Assembly (NCBI RefSeq): GCF_900177045.1 | Contig: NZ_LT841358.1 | Span: 265,073-329,072, forward strand | Direction: 5' to 3' | DNA length: 64,000 bases | DNA from: Candidatus Nitrosotalea okcheonensis | Lineage (GTDB): Archaea > Thermoproteota > Nitrososphaeria > Nitrososphaerales > Nitrosopumilaceae | Shown here: positions 51,393-60,675 of the stretch, in pieces | Layout of the letters: every line of letters begins with the position of its first letter | Numbering within the stretch: position 1 is the stretch's first letter | Program-made: the position numbers and the translations under genes | The notes under the pieces: generated by a model | What the model saw: the letters and a program-made list of their open reading frames with translations, nothing else | Databases searched by the model: none | What the model was told of the DNA's origin: nothing

Positions 51393-51491
51393 TTGTGGGG
51401 CGCTAAAACCGAACTAAAATGCAAGGACTGCGACACTATTTTTACAGATAAAGAACATTTTGAACGACACAAAAAAGTTCACAAAAAATAG
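51393..51491 (+). CDS. Mini C2H2 zinc finger (32 aa)
   Basis: A TTG at 51393 (another at 51387) opens 32 codons with one C2H2 finger: C10-x2-C13, F-x5-F, H-x3-H (E-R-H-K-K-V-H), a near-classic TFIIIA spacing. It ends in K-K. It is tail to tail with the JAMM gene two bases away. Confidence 0.5.
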   Translation: MWGAKTELKCKDCDTIFTDKEHFERHKKVHKK

Positions 51492-51492
51492 G

Positions 51493-51906
51493 TCACAATA
51501 CCTTTACGGGAATCTCGATGATAATCCCTGAATTGTAAATATACGCCTTGAATTCGTCATTTATGTTTGAGAATATGATCCATGGTACAGGATTGATTTC
51601 CATGTATTTCTTGTCTGTCAACGAAGGATATGGAACTGAGACTGGATGGGAATGAAATATCCCGCTGACATCTAACGCCATCTTCTCCGCACTGCTATAT
51701 GCTGCTATTAGCTCTTCGCTTGAAATGGTAAAATTTGCTGGTGCCTGGTCGATATTTTTTGTAAGAAAAATTTCTTTTATTGTAACCTGGTAATTTACAT
51801 TGTTGCCAAACAAAATTGCACATGCTTCATTTGGAGAATTTTGTTCTGAGTGTTTTTTCAATGTCTCTATTTGATTCTTTGAGAAAATTATTACCTTTAT
51901 TGTCAT
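51493..51906 (-). CDS. JAMM/MPN+ metalloprotease
   Basis: From ATG 51906 the protein is 137 residues with E27, H85-x-H87-x7-S95-x2-D98, the complete JAMM zinc site. In archaea such enzymes remove ubiquitin-like SAMP/Urm1 modifiers or sulfur-carrier tails. The start overlaps the stop of the cupredoxin gene (ATGA), so the two are translationally coupled. A longer reading from 51948 would run into that gene's coding region and is not needed. Confidence 0.88.
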   Translation of the reverse strand: MTIKVIIFSKNQIETLKKHSEQNSPNEACAILFGNNVNYQVTIKEIFLTKNIDQAPANFTISSEELIAAYSSAEKMALDVSGIFHSHPVSVPYPSLTDKKYMEINPVPWIIFSNINDEFKAYIYNSGIIIEIPVKVL

Positions 51907-53009
51907 CCTACTGTTACTTTTCCAGTCATCCATGGGTGGACTGTACAAAAGTATGATGTAGTGCCAGCAGTGTTAAACACCTGCTGGAATGTTTTTCCTG
52001 GTTTGATAAGGCCCGAGTCGAACAGTCCGCCAGGGGATGAATCGCTAGGGTTGCCACTGGTAACCGTATGTGCTACACTGTCTGCATTTGTCCAAACTAC
52101 TGTTGTTCCGGCTTTTACTTTGCTCTCTTGTGGGTCAAAGTATTTCTGGCCTGCAGCTTGTTTTGAAGCACCACTTGAGATGGTTACATTTGCAAACATT
52201 GGGGCTGTTATGGTTATGCTTCCTGACATTATTGGATGAACAGTACACAGATACTGGTATGTTGTGGCGTTGAGTTTTGATGTATCAAGACGGAATGTTT
52301 TACCTGCTGATATTATTCCAGAATCCCACGTTGTACCATCTGCACTTGTCACAGTGTGACCTACTTTGTCGTCATTCTTCCATTCTATGATGTCTCCCTT
52401 GGGGACTGATACAGAATTGGGGATGAAGCTTGGATTGCCCTTTATTGATGCGTTTGCAGGAATGTCAATTGATATGACCGGTACATTTGAAGTGGGTGCT
52501 GTTGCGTTTGTCGCATTTTCTGATATTGAGTTGAGATGAAACTGTGCACCTGGTCCAATAAAACCAAATACTGTGTAAGAGCCTATTGCTACTACCATTG
52601 CCGCAATGAATATTGTCGCTACTGGTTTGAAGTGTTTTGGCATCTTCATTGAGAAAAAGGCAAGAACTATTGTTGGTATCACGATGATTAATAGCAATCC
52701 GACAAATACTGTCAATGATGTGATTACCTTGTTCAAGCTCAGGGCATATGTTGCAACAGATCCTGCAATGCCAAAGATTACAAGCGTAGTTGCCTTGGCA
52801 CGTGGGCTAGTCGATACACCGCCACTTAGAATTCCTGCTGACAAGAAGACCAAGCCGATAAACAAGGTTAAACCTGAAAGAGCCTGCATTCCTGTAAGAA
52901 AGGTGTTTGCAATGCCCAGATATGATAAAATCACTCCTGCTAGACCAATCGCTGATAGTCCCATTCCTGGCATCATGAGGTCCCAGTCACTCATTTGTGG
53001 TTGTTCCAT
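51903..53009 (-). CDS. Membrane protein with two cupredoxin domains
   Basis: The 368-residue protein has five or so transmembrane helices (about 15-150) and then two external blue-copper domains. Domain 1 has G-H-T-V-T and L-C-T-V-H-P-I-M, domain 2 has A-H-T-V-T and F-C-T-V-H-P-W-M: His, Cys, His and Met ligands are complete in both. The membrane part may place them near a respiratory complex. The JAMM gene follows with an ATGA overlap, and haem O synthase starts divergently 79 bases away. Confidence 0.9.
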   Translation of the reverse strand: MEQPQMSDWDLMMPGMGLSAIGLAGVILSYLGIANTFLTGMQALSGLTLFIGLVFLSAGILSGGVSTSPRAKATTLVIFGIAGSVATYALSLNKVITSLTVFVGLLLIIVIPTIVLAFFSMKMPKHFKPVATIFIAAMVVAIGSYTVFGFIGPGAQFHLNSISENATNATAPTSNVPVISIDIPANASIKGNPSFIPNSVSVPKGDIIEWKNDDKVGHTVTSADGTTWDSGIISAGKTFRLDTSKLNATTYQYLCTVHPIMSGSITITAPMFANVTISSGASKQAAGQKYFDPQESKVKAGTTVVWTNADSVAHTVTSGNPSDSSPGGLFDSGLIKPGKTFQQVFNTAGTTSYFCTVHPWMTGKVTVG

Positions 53010-53056
53010 GAAATGACATACTTAATTCTTTTGAACCTGTGGGATAATCTTCGAAG

Positions 53057-53066
53057 AAATTAAATT
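53057..53066 (+). promoter_or_regulatory. TATA box for haem O synthase
   Basis: AAATTAAATT is centred about 27 bases before the GTG at 53089, a leaderless spacing that supports that start. Confidence 0.45.
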
Positions 53067-53088
53067 CCCTGCAAATCAGCTTAGATCC

Positions 53089-53970
53089 GTGGGATTAAAG
53101 GAAGTACTTGAAGTATCTAAACCAAGAATCATAGTTTTACTTGTAATTACTGCAGTGACCTCGATGTATGCTGCAAGCATATTGATCGCACACAAACCTC
53201 TTGACAATGTGGTACTCTTTCACTTGATAGTGGCAGGTGCGCTTTCATCTGCAGGTTCTAGCGCTCTGAATCATTTCTATGACAGAGACATTGATCCACT
53301 GATGAAACGTACGAGCACAAGACCTATCCCATCTGGAAGGATGGCAGCTCGTAGTGTACTTGTCTATGGTCTTGCAGTTAGTTGTATTTCAGTGGTTTAT
53401 GCTTGGTTTACACTAAATCCTGTATCTACATTCTTTATTGCGCTTGGAATATTTTTCTATGTGATCATCTATACTGTCTGGCTTAAACGAAATAATTGGT
53501 CAAACATTGTAATTGGTGGTTTTGCTGGAAGCTGTGCATCCATGGCAGGCTGGGCTGCAGCAACTGGTTCCATGGATATTCTTGGGGCATTGGTTGGCAT
53601 GCTGGTCTTTGTATGGACACCTTCTCATTTCTGGTGTCTTGCAATGAAAATACGAGACGATTATGCAGAGGCAAAGGTCCCGATGCTTCCAGTATTGATT
53701 GGAATGCAAAAGACCTCCAAGTACATTCTGCTCAACACTGCAATACTGCTACCCTACTCTATTGCACTTGTTGCATTTGGATTGGGATATGTGTATCTGG
53801 GTGTTGCATTGGTATCTGGCGGTCTTATGCTGGTTTATCATTACAAGCTTACCAAGACTCCCACCTCGGATTTTGCATGGAAAGCGTACAAGGTTACTGC
53901 GCCATATCTTACAATAATATTTGTAGGAATTGCACTTGATGCGGCATTTCACTTTCCAGTGATAAAATAA
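53089..53970 (+). CDS. ctaB: Protohaem IX farnesyltransferase (haem O synthase)
   Basis: The 293-residue UbiA-family protein has eight or nine helices with N-H-F-Y-D-R-D-I-D-P (61-70) and D-D-Y-A-E-A-K-V-P as the two Asp-rich motifs. It makes haem O for terminal oxidases, so it fits the copper-rich respiratory context next to the cupredoxin gene. GTG start. Confidence 0.93.
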   Translation: MGLKEVLEVSKPRIIVLLVITAVTSMYAASILIAHKPLDNVVLFHLIVAGALSSAGSSALNHFYDRDIDPLMKRTSTRPIPSGRMAARSVLVYGLAVSCISVVYAWFTLNPVSTFFIALGIFFYVIIYTVWLKRNNWSNIVIGGFAGSCASMAGWAAATGSMDILGALVGMLVFVWTPSHFWCLAMKIRDDYAEAKVPMLPVLIGMQKTSKYILLNTAILLPYSIALVAFGLGYVYLGVALVSGGLMLVYHYKLTKTPTSDFAWKAYKVTAPYLTIIFVGIALDAAFHFPVIK

Positions 53971-54285
53971 CTATTCTTGAATCTCTTCTTCTTGTCCAAC
54001 ACCTGGAAATCCTGATTCATATTCTTTTTCCAAGTTTTCCATGTTCTGTTTTTCTATCTCATCTTCATCTTCTTCCTTTTCAGATATCTCTATTCTACGC
54101 TCATCTTTTGTTAGCCACGTTACTTTGATCAAGCCATAGATCTCTAGGTTGAGGAGAGTCTTGTTAAACTCGTCTTCTGGAATTGAGATGCCCGCCTTGA
54201 TGAGGGATTTTGATAGCTCTGAATCGGTAAGAGATCCTGCAATCTTGATCTTTTCATATATTGTATTTCGTAGTGGGATGGCCAT
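53971..54285 (-). CDS. Winged-helix protein with acidic tail
   Basis: The 104-residue protein has a winged-helix N-terminal domain (about 5-70, with L-T-D-S-E-L-S-K-S-L) and a strongly acidic Glu/Asp-rich tail. ATG 54285 lies two bases after the cdc48 stop, so it belongs to that operon. It may be a CDC48 cofactor, by analogy with the gene order, or a DNA-binding protein. Confidence 0.65.
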   Translation of the reverse strand: MAIPLRNTIYEKIKIAGSLTDSELSKSLIKAGISIPEDEFNKTLLNLEIYGLIKVTWLTKDERRIEISEKEEDEDEIEKQNMENLEKEYESGFPGVGQEEEIQE

Positions 54286-54287
54286 AT

Positions 54288-56456
54288 CTATCCGTAAAAT
54301 GCCTTGTCCATTGGTTTTGGTAATGCGTATGATATATTATCTTTAACTGTAGAGTACCAATCTTCAACTCCTTTTGTAATTGATGGCTTGACGTTTTTGA
54401 GTGCGGCAGAAAAGTCAGTACTAGTTATTTTTTGACTATTGTTTCGCATGGTATTTACTGCAGCTTCCCTACATACTGCAACAAGATCTGCTCCACTGTA
54501 TCCTTTTGTTGCTACTGCAATCTCTTTCAAGTTAATGTCACCTGAAAGTGGCATCTGTTTTGTTAATAGTTTGATTATCTCAAATCGACCCTTTTCATCT
54601 GGCGGTGGAACGAAGATCATTAGATCCAGTCTGCCCGGTCGTATTAATGATGGGTCGATAAGATCTGGTCTGTTTGAAATTCCTAGTACTACAACTCTTG
54701 ACGCTCCTCCATCTTCCATCTCTGTAAGAAGCTGACTTAGCAGCCTCTCTCCAATCCCGCCCTCTTCATTTGATTTGAAACGGGCAAGTGAGTCAAGCTC
54801 ATCAAATATTATTATACATGGTGATGATGTCTTTGCTTTCCTGAAAATTTCTCTTATTGCTTTTTCTGATTCTCCGACCCATTTTGACAGTATCTCTGGT
54901 CCTCTTACGAGTATCATGTTTGCACCACTCTCTGTTGCAAGAGCCCGTGCAAGTAACGTCTTTCCACATCCTGATGGACCGTACAATAATGCGCCCTTTG
55001 GAGGTTTGATTCCCATCTTTTGGAATTTGACTGGTTCTTTTATTGCAGTGATCAAGTTATCTTCTAGAGTTCTTTTTGCATCATCCAGTCCCCCAACTTC
55101 CTTCCACCATACTTTTGGACTCTCAACATAGAATTCGCGCATGGCAGTTGGCACGATTTCATGCATTGCATCGTAAAAGTCCGGTAATGTTATCCTCATC
55201 TTTTCTAATACATCTGGCGCTATCTTTTCATTCTCGTTCTCAATCTCTGGTAAGAATGTCCTGAGGGCTTTCATTGCAGCTTCTCTGCATAATGATTTGA
55301 TGTCCGCACCTGTATATCCGTGTAATTCTGCAGCAAGTGTTTTGAGGTCTACATCTTGAAGTGGCATGCCGCGTGTGTGGATGTGTAGTATCTCAAGCCT
55401 ACCGTCTGCATTTGGTACTGTGATCTCAATCTCTCTGTCAAACCTACCTGGTCTTCGCAAAGCAGGGTCTACACTTTCCGGTCTGTTTGTTGCACCAAGA
55501 ACTATTACATTTCCTCTGTCGTTCAGACCGTCCATCAAGGCTAATAACTGAGCCACTACTCTCTTTTCCACATCTCCATATGCTTCCTCTCTTTTTGGGG
55601 CGATTGCATCAATTTCATCAATGAATATCACACTTGGTGAATTTTCTCTTGCCTCTTTGAAAATATCTCGTAATCTTGCCTCTGTCTCTCCATAATACTT
55701 GTTCATTATCTCTGGACCGTTAATTGAGTAAAAGTTTGCCTCTGATTCACTTGCTAATACTTTTGCAATCAATGTCTTTCCACATCCTGGAGGGCCGTAC
55801 AGCAATATTCCACTGTGTGGCTCTACATTGAGTCTTGTGAAAACTTCGGGGTGTTTTAATGGCAGTTCTACAATTTCCCGCATTCTTTTAGTCTGTGTCT
55901 TAAGGCCACCTATTTCATCAAATGTAACTCTGACTTTTTTATCAATGGATGTCTCAGTAAGTATAGTAACCGAAGTACTTCGTTCTATTTTTACAACAGC
56001 TTTTGGAGAGATCTTGTGAATTTTGAAATCCATCGAATTTCCAAGAATCATTACTGATATCTCATCACCTTCAGAAAGTGGTAAACCACGTAGTCTGTTT
56101 TTTACAAAATCTGTAAACTCCTTGTCAACTGTAACATTTCCGTTTACCGGCATTAAAGTTACAGTCTTGGCAGGCTTGGCTGTTACCTTTTTCACATTTA
56201 CCAAGTCGTTGATTCCAACTCCTGCATTTTTTCTTGTTTGACCATCTATTCGAATGACATCTGGTGTCTTGTTGTCGTCATCTGCAGGCCATACTACTGC
56301 ACAACTTGATCTTTTACCCATGATTTCAACCATGTCGCCTGCTTCTACTTTTAAAAATTCCATTGCCTCTGGTTCAATTCTGGCTCGTCTTTTTCCAACG
56401 TCTCTTTGTTTTGCTTCGCCGACCCGCATTTGTAGCAGTTCGTCTTTTTTTACCAA
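54288..56456 (-). CDS. cdc48: CDC48/VCP AAA+ ATPase
   Basis: The 722-residue protein has an N domain (1-170, double-psi barrel part) and two AAA+ modules. D1 has Walker A G-P-P-G-C-G-K-T (221-228) and Walker B F-I-D-E (278-281). D2 has G-P-S-G-C-G-K-T and F-D-E-L with the R-F-K region. It unfolds or segregates proteins. It lies eight bases after the aEF-1beta stop and has a TTG start. Confidence 0.95.
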   Translation of the reverse strand: MVKKDELLQMRVGEAKQRDVGKRRARIEPEAMEFLKVEAGDMVEIMGKRSSCAVVWPADDDNKTPDVIRIDGQTRKNAGVGINDLVNVKKVTAKPAKTVTLMPVNGNVTVDKEFTDFVKNRLRGLPLSEGDEISVMILGNSMDFKIHKISPKAVVKIERSTSVTILTETSIDKKVRVTFDEIGGLKTQTKRMREIVELPLKHPEVFTRLNVEPHSGILLYGPPGCGKTLIAKVLASESEANFYSINGPEIMNKYYGETEARLRDIFKEARENSPSVIFIDEIDAIAPKREEAYGDVEKRVVAQLLALMDGLNDRGNVIVLGATNRPESVDPALRRPGRFDREIEITVPNADGRLEILHIHTRGMPLQDVDLKTLAAELHGYTGADIKSLCREAAMKALRTFLPEIENENEKIAPDVLEKMRITLPDFYDAMHEIVPTAMREFYVESPKVWWKEVGGLDDAKRTLEDNLITAIKEPVKFQKMGIKPPKGALLYGPSGCGKTLLARALATESGANMILVRGPEILSKWVGESEKAIREIFRKAKTSSPCIIIFDELDSLARFKSNEEGGIGERLLSQLLTEMEDGGASRVVVLGISNRPDLIDPSLIRPGRLDLMIFVPPPDEKGRFEIIKLLTKQMPLSGDINLKEIAVATKGYSGADLVAVCREAAVNTMRNNSQKITSTDFSAALKNVKPSITKGVEDWYSTVKDNISYALPKPMDKAFYG

Positions 56457-56464
56457 GTTGATAC

Positions 56465-56746
56465 CTACTTCATATCAACAGATGTTCTGCTCAAGCCTAG
56501 TACTTCGAATTCTCCAACTCCTTCAATTGAACGTACTACGTTTTCAAGAGAATCCATTTGACCTTCCTTGTCGTCTAGGGCAAACTCTGCATTAATGAAA
56601 TAGAGGCCAAAAGCAAGCGGCTCTTTTGTATATTTTGAAAGTATAATACCCTCCTTTAATGATACGGTGATCTTTTTTGCAATGTCGTCTAGATTTATTT
56701 CAGTTCCTGTTGGGAGAATTTTTGCTCTAAGTGAAAGTCGCGCCAA
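56465..56746 (-). CDS. Translation elongation factor aEF-1beta
   Basis: The 93-residue protein matches the archaeal EF-1beta GEF domain, with L-A-F-G-L-Y-F-I-N-A-E-F and G-V-G-E-F-E-V-L near the end. It recycles GDP from EF-1alpha. TTG start. The gene lies between a zinc protein and cdc48 on one strand with gaps of three and eight bases, so one transcript is likely. Confidence 0.92.
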   Translation of the reverse strand: MARLSLRAKILPTGTEINLDDIAKKITVSLKEGIILSKYTKEPLAFGLYFINAEFALDDKEGQMDSLENVVRSIEGVGEFEVLGLSRTSVDMK

Positions 56747-56749
56747 TTT

Positions 56750-56929
56750 CTAAGGTCCTTCAAATGTGCATGAATTGCATTTGTATGGTCTTGCTGCTTC
56801 TCTACAACTCTCACATCTCCAGAGTAATACCGAGCCACAACTTGGGCAATTGAATTTTACACACTTATCGTTAGGCATTATTGGTCTGTGACAAGAACTG
56901 CAGACAGGTAATGCTATTGTTGATGACAT
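56750..56929 (-). CDS. HVO_2753-like small zinc protein (59 aa)
   Basis: The reverse strand reads 59 residues from ATG 56929 to TAG 56750, with four CxxC pairs: C10-x2-C13, C28-x2-C31, C39-x2-C42, C51-x2-C54. The spacing and the small size match the HVO_2753 family of two-zinc proteins that lies upstream of aEF-1beta in many archaea. A role in translation or motility control has been reported for haloarchaeal kin. It sits three bases before aEF-1beta. Confidence 0.8.
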   Translation of the reverse strand: MSSTIALPVCSSCHRPIMPNDKCVKFNCPSCGSVLLWRCESCREAARPYKCNSCTFEGP

Positions 56930-56979
56930 GATTAAAACTCGATTTCTACTGAATTTATACCTTGCTTATCAATTTTGAC

Positions 56980-58116
56980 TCAGCTCAGCAATCTTCTCAA
57001 TTCATTTCCAAGAATTGCTTGTACCGCCTTGACCGATCCTCTTACGCCAAGTATTTTGGCAACCGATGTAGTATGAAAATCAAAACTTCCTTCCTTTGAG
57101 ATTTCATCAAGCATCTTTGGTGTTATCGAGTCAAATATTGAGTCAATTGTTTTGTTGTCCATTCTCTCAAGTAAAGAGCGCGCAAGAAGCATATTCTCAA
57201 ACTCCTTGCCGAATTTTTTGTTCCATTCTCTTTGATATTCTGCCAGTTCTGACTTGTTTCCAGATTCCAAGAACTTGGAAATTGCATTGCCTGCAAATAT
57301 GCCGCCAATTCCTGATGAATAGATTCCTCCAGCAGTTGTGGGCTTGGCTTGTCCTGCCGCATCACCTATTGTGATAACATTTCCTGTAACAAACTCTTTG
57401 ATTGGCCCCTTGATCCAAATTGGGGCAAATATTTTTCTAATGGTGGAATGTTTTCCTTTTTTCTTGAGAAATTCCTCGATTACTTGTGCTGGATTAATTC
57501 CTCTTCCTGCTACTCCTATTTTTGCCTCATCTCTTCTAGTAGGTATGACCCATGCAAAAAATCCGGGATATCTTTCTTGATCTAAATAGACCTCGATTCT
57601 TTCCTTGTCTATCCAGTCTGCAAATATCTCGTACTGTGCTGACTGGAGAGTGCCAGTTCGGTCTTTTTGAACAAGAGATGTCACACCTCTTGCATCTACA
57701 ACAAATTTGCACTTGATCTCGCCATCCGATGTTCGAACTCCTTCCTTTGTAATCTCTCGCAGTGATGTTCTTACTCTAATTTCAGCTCCCTTGACCTGAG
57801 CTTGGTGCGCAATCTGCTTGTCGAATTCTCGTCTATCCAAGACTATTACTTGTTGCTGCCTTGCATCAATTGTAAACTCTTTTCCAGATGGTGATACTAT
57901 TTTTGCAGAGCGTACCTTGTTGTCAAGTGTGGCCCTCATTGGTATGATGCCCAAGTCGTCTATTGCAGAGATGCTGACTACTCCACCACAGTGTTCAGGT
58001 GTTCCCAGCTCAGAGTCTTCTTCTATTACTAGGACTCGATGGTTCTTACTTGCAATCTCTCTGGCACATAGTAATCCTGCAACACTTCCGCCTGCTATGA
58101 CTACATCATAATCCAT
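56980..58116 (-). CDS. Geranylgeranyl reductase family FAD protein
   Basis: From ATG 58116 the protein is 378 residues (a frame from 58140 adds eight) with an FAD Rossmann start V-V-I-A-G-G-S-V-A-G, D-R-R-E-F-D near residue 95, and G-D-A-A-G-Q-A-K-P-T-T-A-G-G-I-Y near 265. It reduces geranylgeranyl groups, most likely of archaeal membrane lipids (digeranylgeranylglycerophospholipid) or of quinone or chlorophyll-like tails in relatives. It is upstream of the zinc/EF-1beta/cdc48 operon on the same strand. Confidence 0.88.
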   Translation of the reverse strand: MDYDVVIAGGSVAGLLCAREIASKNHRVLVIEEDSELGTPEHCGGVVSISAIDDLGIIPMRATLDNKVRSAKIVSPSGKEFTIDARQQQVIVLDRREFDKQIAHQAQVKGAEIRVRTSLREITKEGVRTSDGEIKCKFVVDARGVTSLVQKDRTGTLQSAQYEIFADWIDKERIEVYLDQERYPGFFAWVIPTRRDEAKIGVAGRGINPAQVIEEFLKKKGKHSTIRKIFAPIWIKGPIKEFVTGNVITIGDAAGQAKPTTAGGIYSSGIGGIFAGNAISKFLESGNKSELAEYQREWNKKFGKEFENMLLARSLLERMDNKTIDSIFDSITPKMLDEISKEGSFDFHTTSVAKILGVRGSVKAVQAILGNELRRLLS

Positions 58117-58199
58117 GTTTCTTATTTTTTGTACATACACTATTAATTCAATACGGATTTGAAAAAACTCGGTTTTATTTTATGGTGAGAAAAAATGGG

Positions 58200-58340
58200 T
58201 TAGTGGCTATGACCGCAACCACAAGAGTCATGACTTGCTGCGGCTTCATGATGGCCCTTGTCTGAACACTTGGAACATTTGTCTGAACCAGTGGCAGAAA
58301 AGAATCCAATTCCGCATGATACGCATTTCATACCTGGCAT
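58200..58340 (-). CDS. Small Cys/His-rich metal-binding protein
   Basis: The reverse strand reads 46 residues from ATG 58340 (43 from ATG 58331). It has two CxxC knuckles (K-C-V-S-C and K-C-S-K-C) and a His/Cys-rich end (H-H, S-H-D, C-G-C-G-H-S-H). The tail resembles metallochaperone or Ni/Cu/Zn storage tails. The metal is unknown. Confidence 0.55.
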   Translation of the reverse strand: MPGMKCVSCGIGFFSATGSDKCSKCSDKGHHEAAASHDSCGCGHSH

Positions 58341-58455
58341 GTATCTAGTAAAATAATACCGTTATTTATGGATATAATATGAAAATCAAACAAGCCTTTT
58401 TTGTTAAACACGCTGTTCAAAAGTTTAACATGCCCTAATGTAATTCAAAATCAGT

Positions 58456-58812
58456 ATGGGTACAATCAAGCAAGTAATTGTTGTAAGAAAAGATTTAGGG
58501 ATGGGTACTGGAAAGATTGCTGCACAAGTAGGTCACGCATGTGTTTTGGGAGCAGAGCATGTGAGAAAATCAAAAAGAGAATGGTTTGATCAGTGGGAAA
58601 GATACGGACAAGAAAAAGTTGTTGTTAAAGTATCTAGCATGTCAGAGCTTGAAAAAATAAAACGTGATGCGATATCACATGATCTGCCTTGGTCTGAGGT
58701 CACTGATGCAGGTCATACTCAGATAGAACCTGGGACTGTGACATGCATATCGATAGGTCCTGCTCCAGAAGAAATGATTGATAAAGTCACAAAGGATCTA
58801 AAACTTCTCTAA
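58456..58812 (+). CDS. pth2: Peptidyl-tRNA hydrolase Pth2
   Basis: The 118-residue protein has V-V-R-K-D-L-G-M-G-T-G-K-I-A-A-Q-V-G-H-A, K-V-V-V-K-V, and V-T-D-A-G-H-T-Q-I-E-P-G-T-V-T, all Pth2 hallmarks. It frees tRNA from drop-off peptidyl-tRNA. ATG 58456. Confidence 0.95.
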   Translation: MGTIKQVIVVRKDLGMGTGKIAAQVGHACVLGAEHVRKSKREWFDQWERYGQEKVVVKVSSMSELEKIKRDAISHDLPWSEVTDAGHTQIEPGTVTCISIGPAPEEMIDKVTKDLKLL

Positions 58813-58816
58813 TCTG

Positions 58817-59080
58817 CTATATTTTGTGCTCTCTGTCTTTTACCTTTACATCATATGTTGCAGTGATATTGTCTCCTACCTTTGCATTGTTGCAAGGAAT
58901 GCCACGTATGTCAAAACCATCACTTGTTTCTACAGTGCATTTGCCGCCTCCTTCTAAATATACAACTCTGGCTTTTTCTGTAACCATGGATGGAATCAAA
59001 TTCCAAAATGGGAATACGATGGTTGACATTATCACTATGGCCGCAATGATTGATCCATATGCTAGGAGCTTCTCATTCAT
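58817..59080 (-). CDS. Small membrane-anchored protein with two Cys
   Basis: The 87-residue protein has one N-terminal helix (about 8-30) and an external small beta domain with G-G-G-K-C and G-I-P-C-N-N, a possible disulfide, and a charged end. ATG 59080; convergent with pth2. The fold may be OB-like. The family is not recognised. Confidence 0.55.
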   Translation of the reverse strand: MNEKLLAYGSIIAAIVIMSTIVFPFWNLIPSMVTEKARVVYLEGGGKCTVETSDGFDIRGIPCNNAKVGDNITATYDVKVKDREHKI

Positions 59081-59212
59081 GTCTTTGATCGAATTACTCC
59101 GTTATTTAGAATTATTGAGTCTGTGCGAATATAGCACCATTTAGACACGTGCAACTTGCTATGCATGACAATCTTAGAAATATTATTATTCATATAATTA
59201 CCGATCAAGCAT

Positions 59213-59497
59213 ATGTTTGTAGTTTCAGCAGAAATTCAAATCAAAAAGGGCTCAGAAGACGAGTTCAAAAACTGGATATCTGAATCTAATGTCGAGCTCT
59301 CAAAATTTGATGGCTTTGTAAGAAGACGACTGTTGGAAACACGTAGTGGCAAGCATGTGATTCTGGTGGAGTTTGAAAACCAGGCAAAGTTTGAAGCAAT
59401 GCACAAAACACAAGAACATTTCAGAATTCAATCCAAGGGTCATTCTTTGATGGATGTGCTGCCCAAGCCAACGTTTTATGAAGTAGTGTCTCAGTAG
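59213..59497 (+). CDS. Antibiotic-biosynthesis-monooxygenase-like (ABM) protein
   Basis: The 94-residue ferredoxin-like alpha/beta protein has F-V-V-S-A-E-I-Q-I-K and D-G-F-V-R-R-R-L-L-E, the ABM pattern, and F-E-A-M-H-K-T-Q-E-H-F. Members bind haem or small aromatics, or act as monooxygenases. It ends just before a broken CBS fragment in the same frame. Confidence 0.75.
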   Translation: MFVVSAEIQIKKGSEDEFKNWISESNVELSKFDGFVRRRLLETRSGKHVILVEFENQAKFEAMHKTQEHFRIQSKGHSLMDVLPKPTFYEVVSQ

Positions 59498-59539
59498 ACA
59501 GAAATTTTTCTAGACTTACAAATAAAGTCTCTTTTACAA

Positions 59540-59692
59540 ATGGTTCAGAAACGTGTAGGAAAGGTCTTTGTGTGTGACAAGGGAGGTAAACTTTTGGGAG
59601 TAGTAAGCAAAACAGACATTATAGAACTGGCAAGTGAGAGGCAAAAATATCTTCAAACTCTAAAGAAAACTAGCAGATCTACTACAACATAG
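59540..59692 (+). pseudogene. Half-CBS domain fragment
   Basis: ATG 59540 to TAG 59692 encodes 50 residues covering only the second half of a CBS motif: V-G-K-V-F-V-C-D-K-G-G-K-L-L-G-V-V-S-K-T-D-I-I-E-L-A. Open sequence in the same frame runs upstream to the stop of the ABM gene and adds D-L-Q-I-K-S-L-L-Q, as expected of the first half's end. This is likely a truncated remnant of a larger CBS protein, perhaps of the M50 site-2-protease type. Confidence 0.45.
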
Positions 59693-59799
59693 CAAATTCA
59701 TATCATCAGTTCTCGTAATCATGTGATCCAGTACACTAATGCCCTGAAATTCTTGATATTTAGAAACATTTTGATGTCTATCATGAGTATTTTTATACA

Positions 59800-60589
59800 C
59801 TACTCTAGAATTTGCATGGCAAGATTCTGAAGTCTTTGCAGTCTTTGGTATGATATTTTAGTTTCACGGGATAACATATTCAGATCTGACTTTATCAAAT
59901 CTTTGATCAACATCATGTTGTTTCTTGATAAAGACTCGAACTCAACCTGTTTAACCCTAAAATTGTTACTGGATATAGGCCCTTTTCTTCAATCATGCTT
60001 TCAAGGCCTTTGCTTGGTGGGTATCTCCAAGAAATTATCTGCTGGCCTATGTACTTTGCGTATGTTATGGCGTCATCTGATAATTTGGTTTGCATACTAG
60101 CATTTCCTGATCATACTTGTCATCTAGATCTAAGAATCTAGTGTGTGTGTACAATGATTCTTTGAGACCTGTGTATATTCCAGACATGTTATTATACTTG
60201 CATTCAATTATGTATTTTTCGCCAGTGGAAATGATCTCTGTAACTAGATCAATTTCATGCTTTACACATTTACCGTGCTCTATTGTTCTTGTAAAGAGAA
60301 CATTGTGACCATAATCTCGGAGTATTTCACCAACATAATTTTCAAAGCTATATCCGGCAGGTCCCATCCTCATGATCGATTCTTTGAGTTTGTACTTGTG
60401 ATGCGTTACCTTGCTTGCATCTTCAATTTTGAGTGCTTCTAGAACCATTTTGTAAATTTCAGATGTTTTCATACATTCCTTCACTTTTTGACCTATATTC
60501 TCTGCTACTGTTATTGGAAACATCTCTAGAAGTTTTGTATTGTTGTCTTTTATTGTGCCAGTATCATACCTACGGTGGCAATATTTCAT
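59800..60589 (-). pseudogene. Frame-shifted ATP-cone/restriction-endonuclease-like gene
   Basis: The first ORF (60589-60065) holds a poorly conserved ATP-cone N-terminus and the nuclease fold with G-K-C-V-K-H-E-I-D-L-V and I-I-E-C-K (D/E-x-K). It leaves frame near 60095, where the next ORF carries T-K-L-S-D-D-A-I-T-Y-A-K-Y-I-G and I-S-W-R-Y-P. That ends at 59913, and a third frame from about 59945 adds S-R-N-N-M-M-L-I-K-D-L and a HhH-like tail ending at 59800. Two or more one-base shifts would restore a protein of about 260 residues. Confidence 0.65.
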
Positions 60590-60675
60590 TCAAATGTGTC
60601 TGCTTTGTTTATGTAGTGTCTCATGTATACAATGAATTTCTGATATGAATATGTTATTTAATATCTGATCACGTG

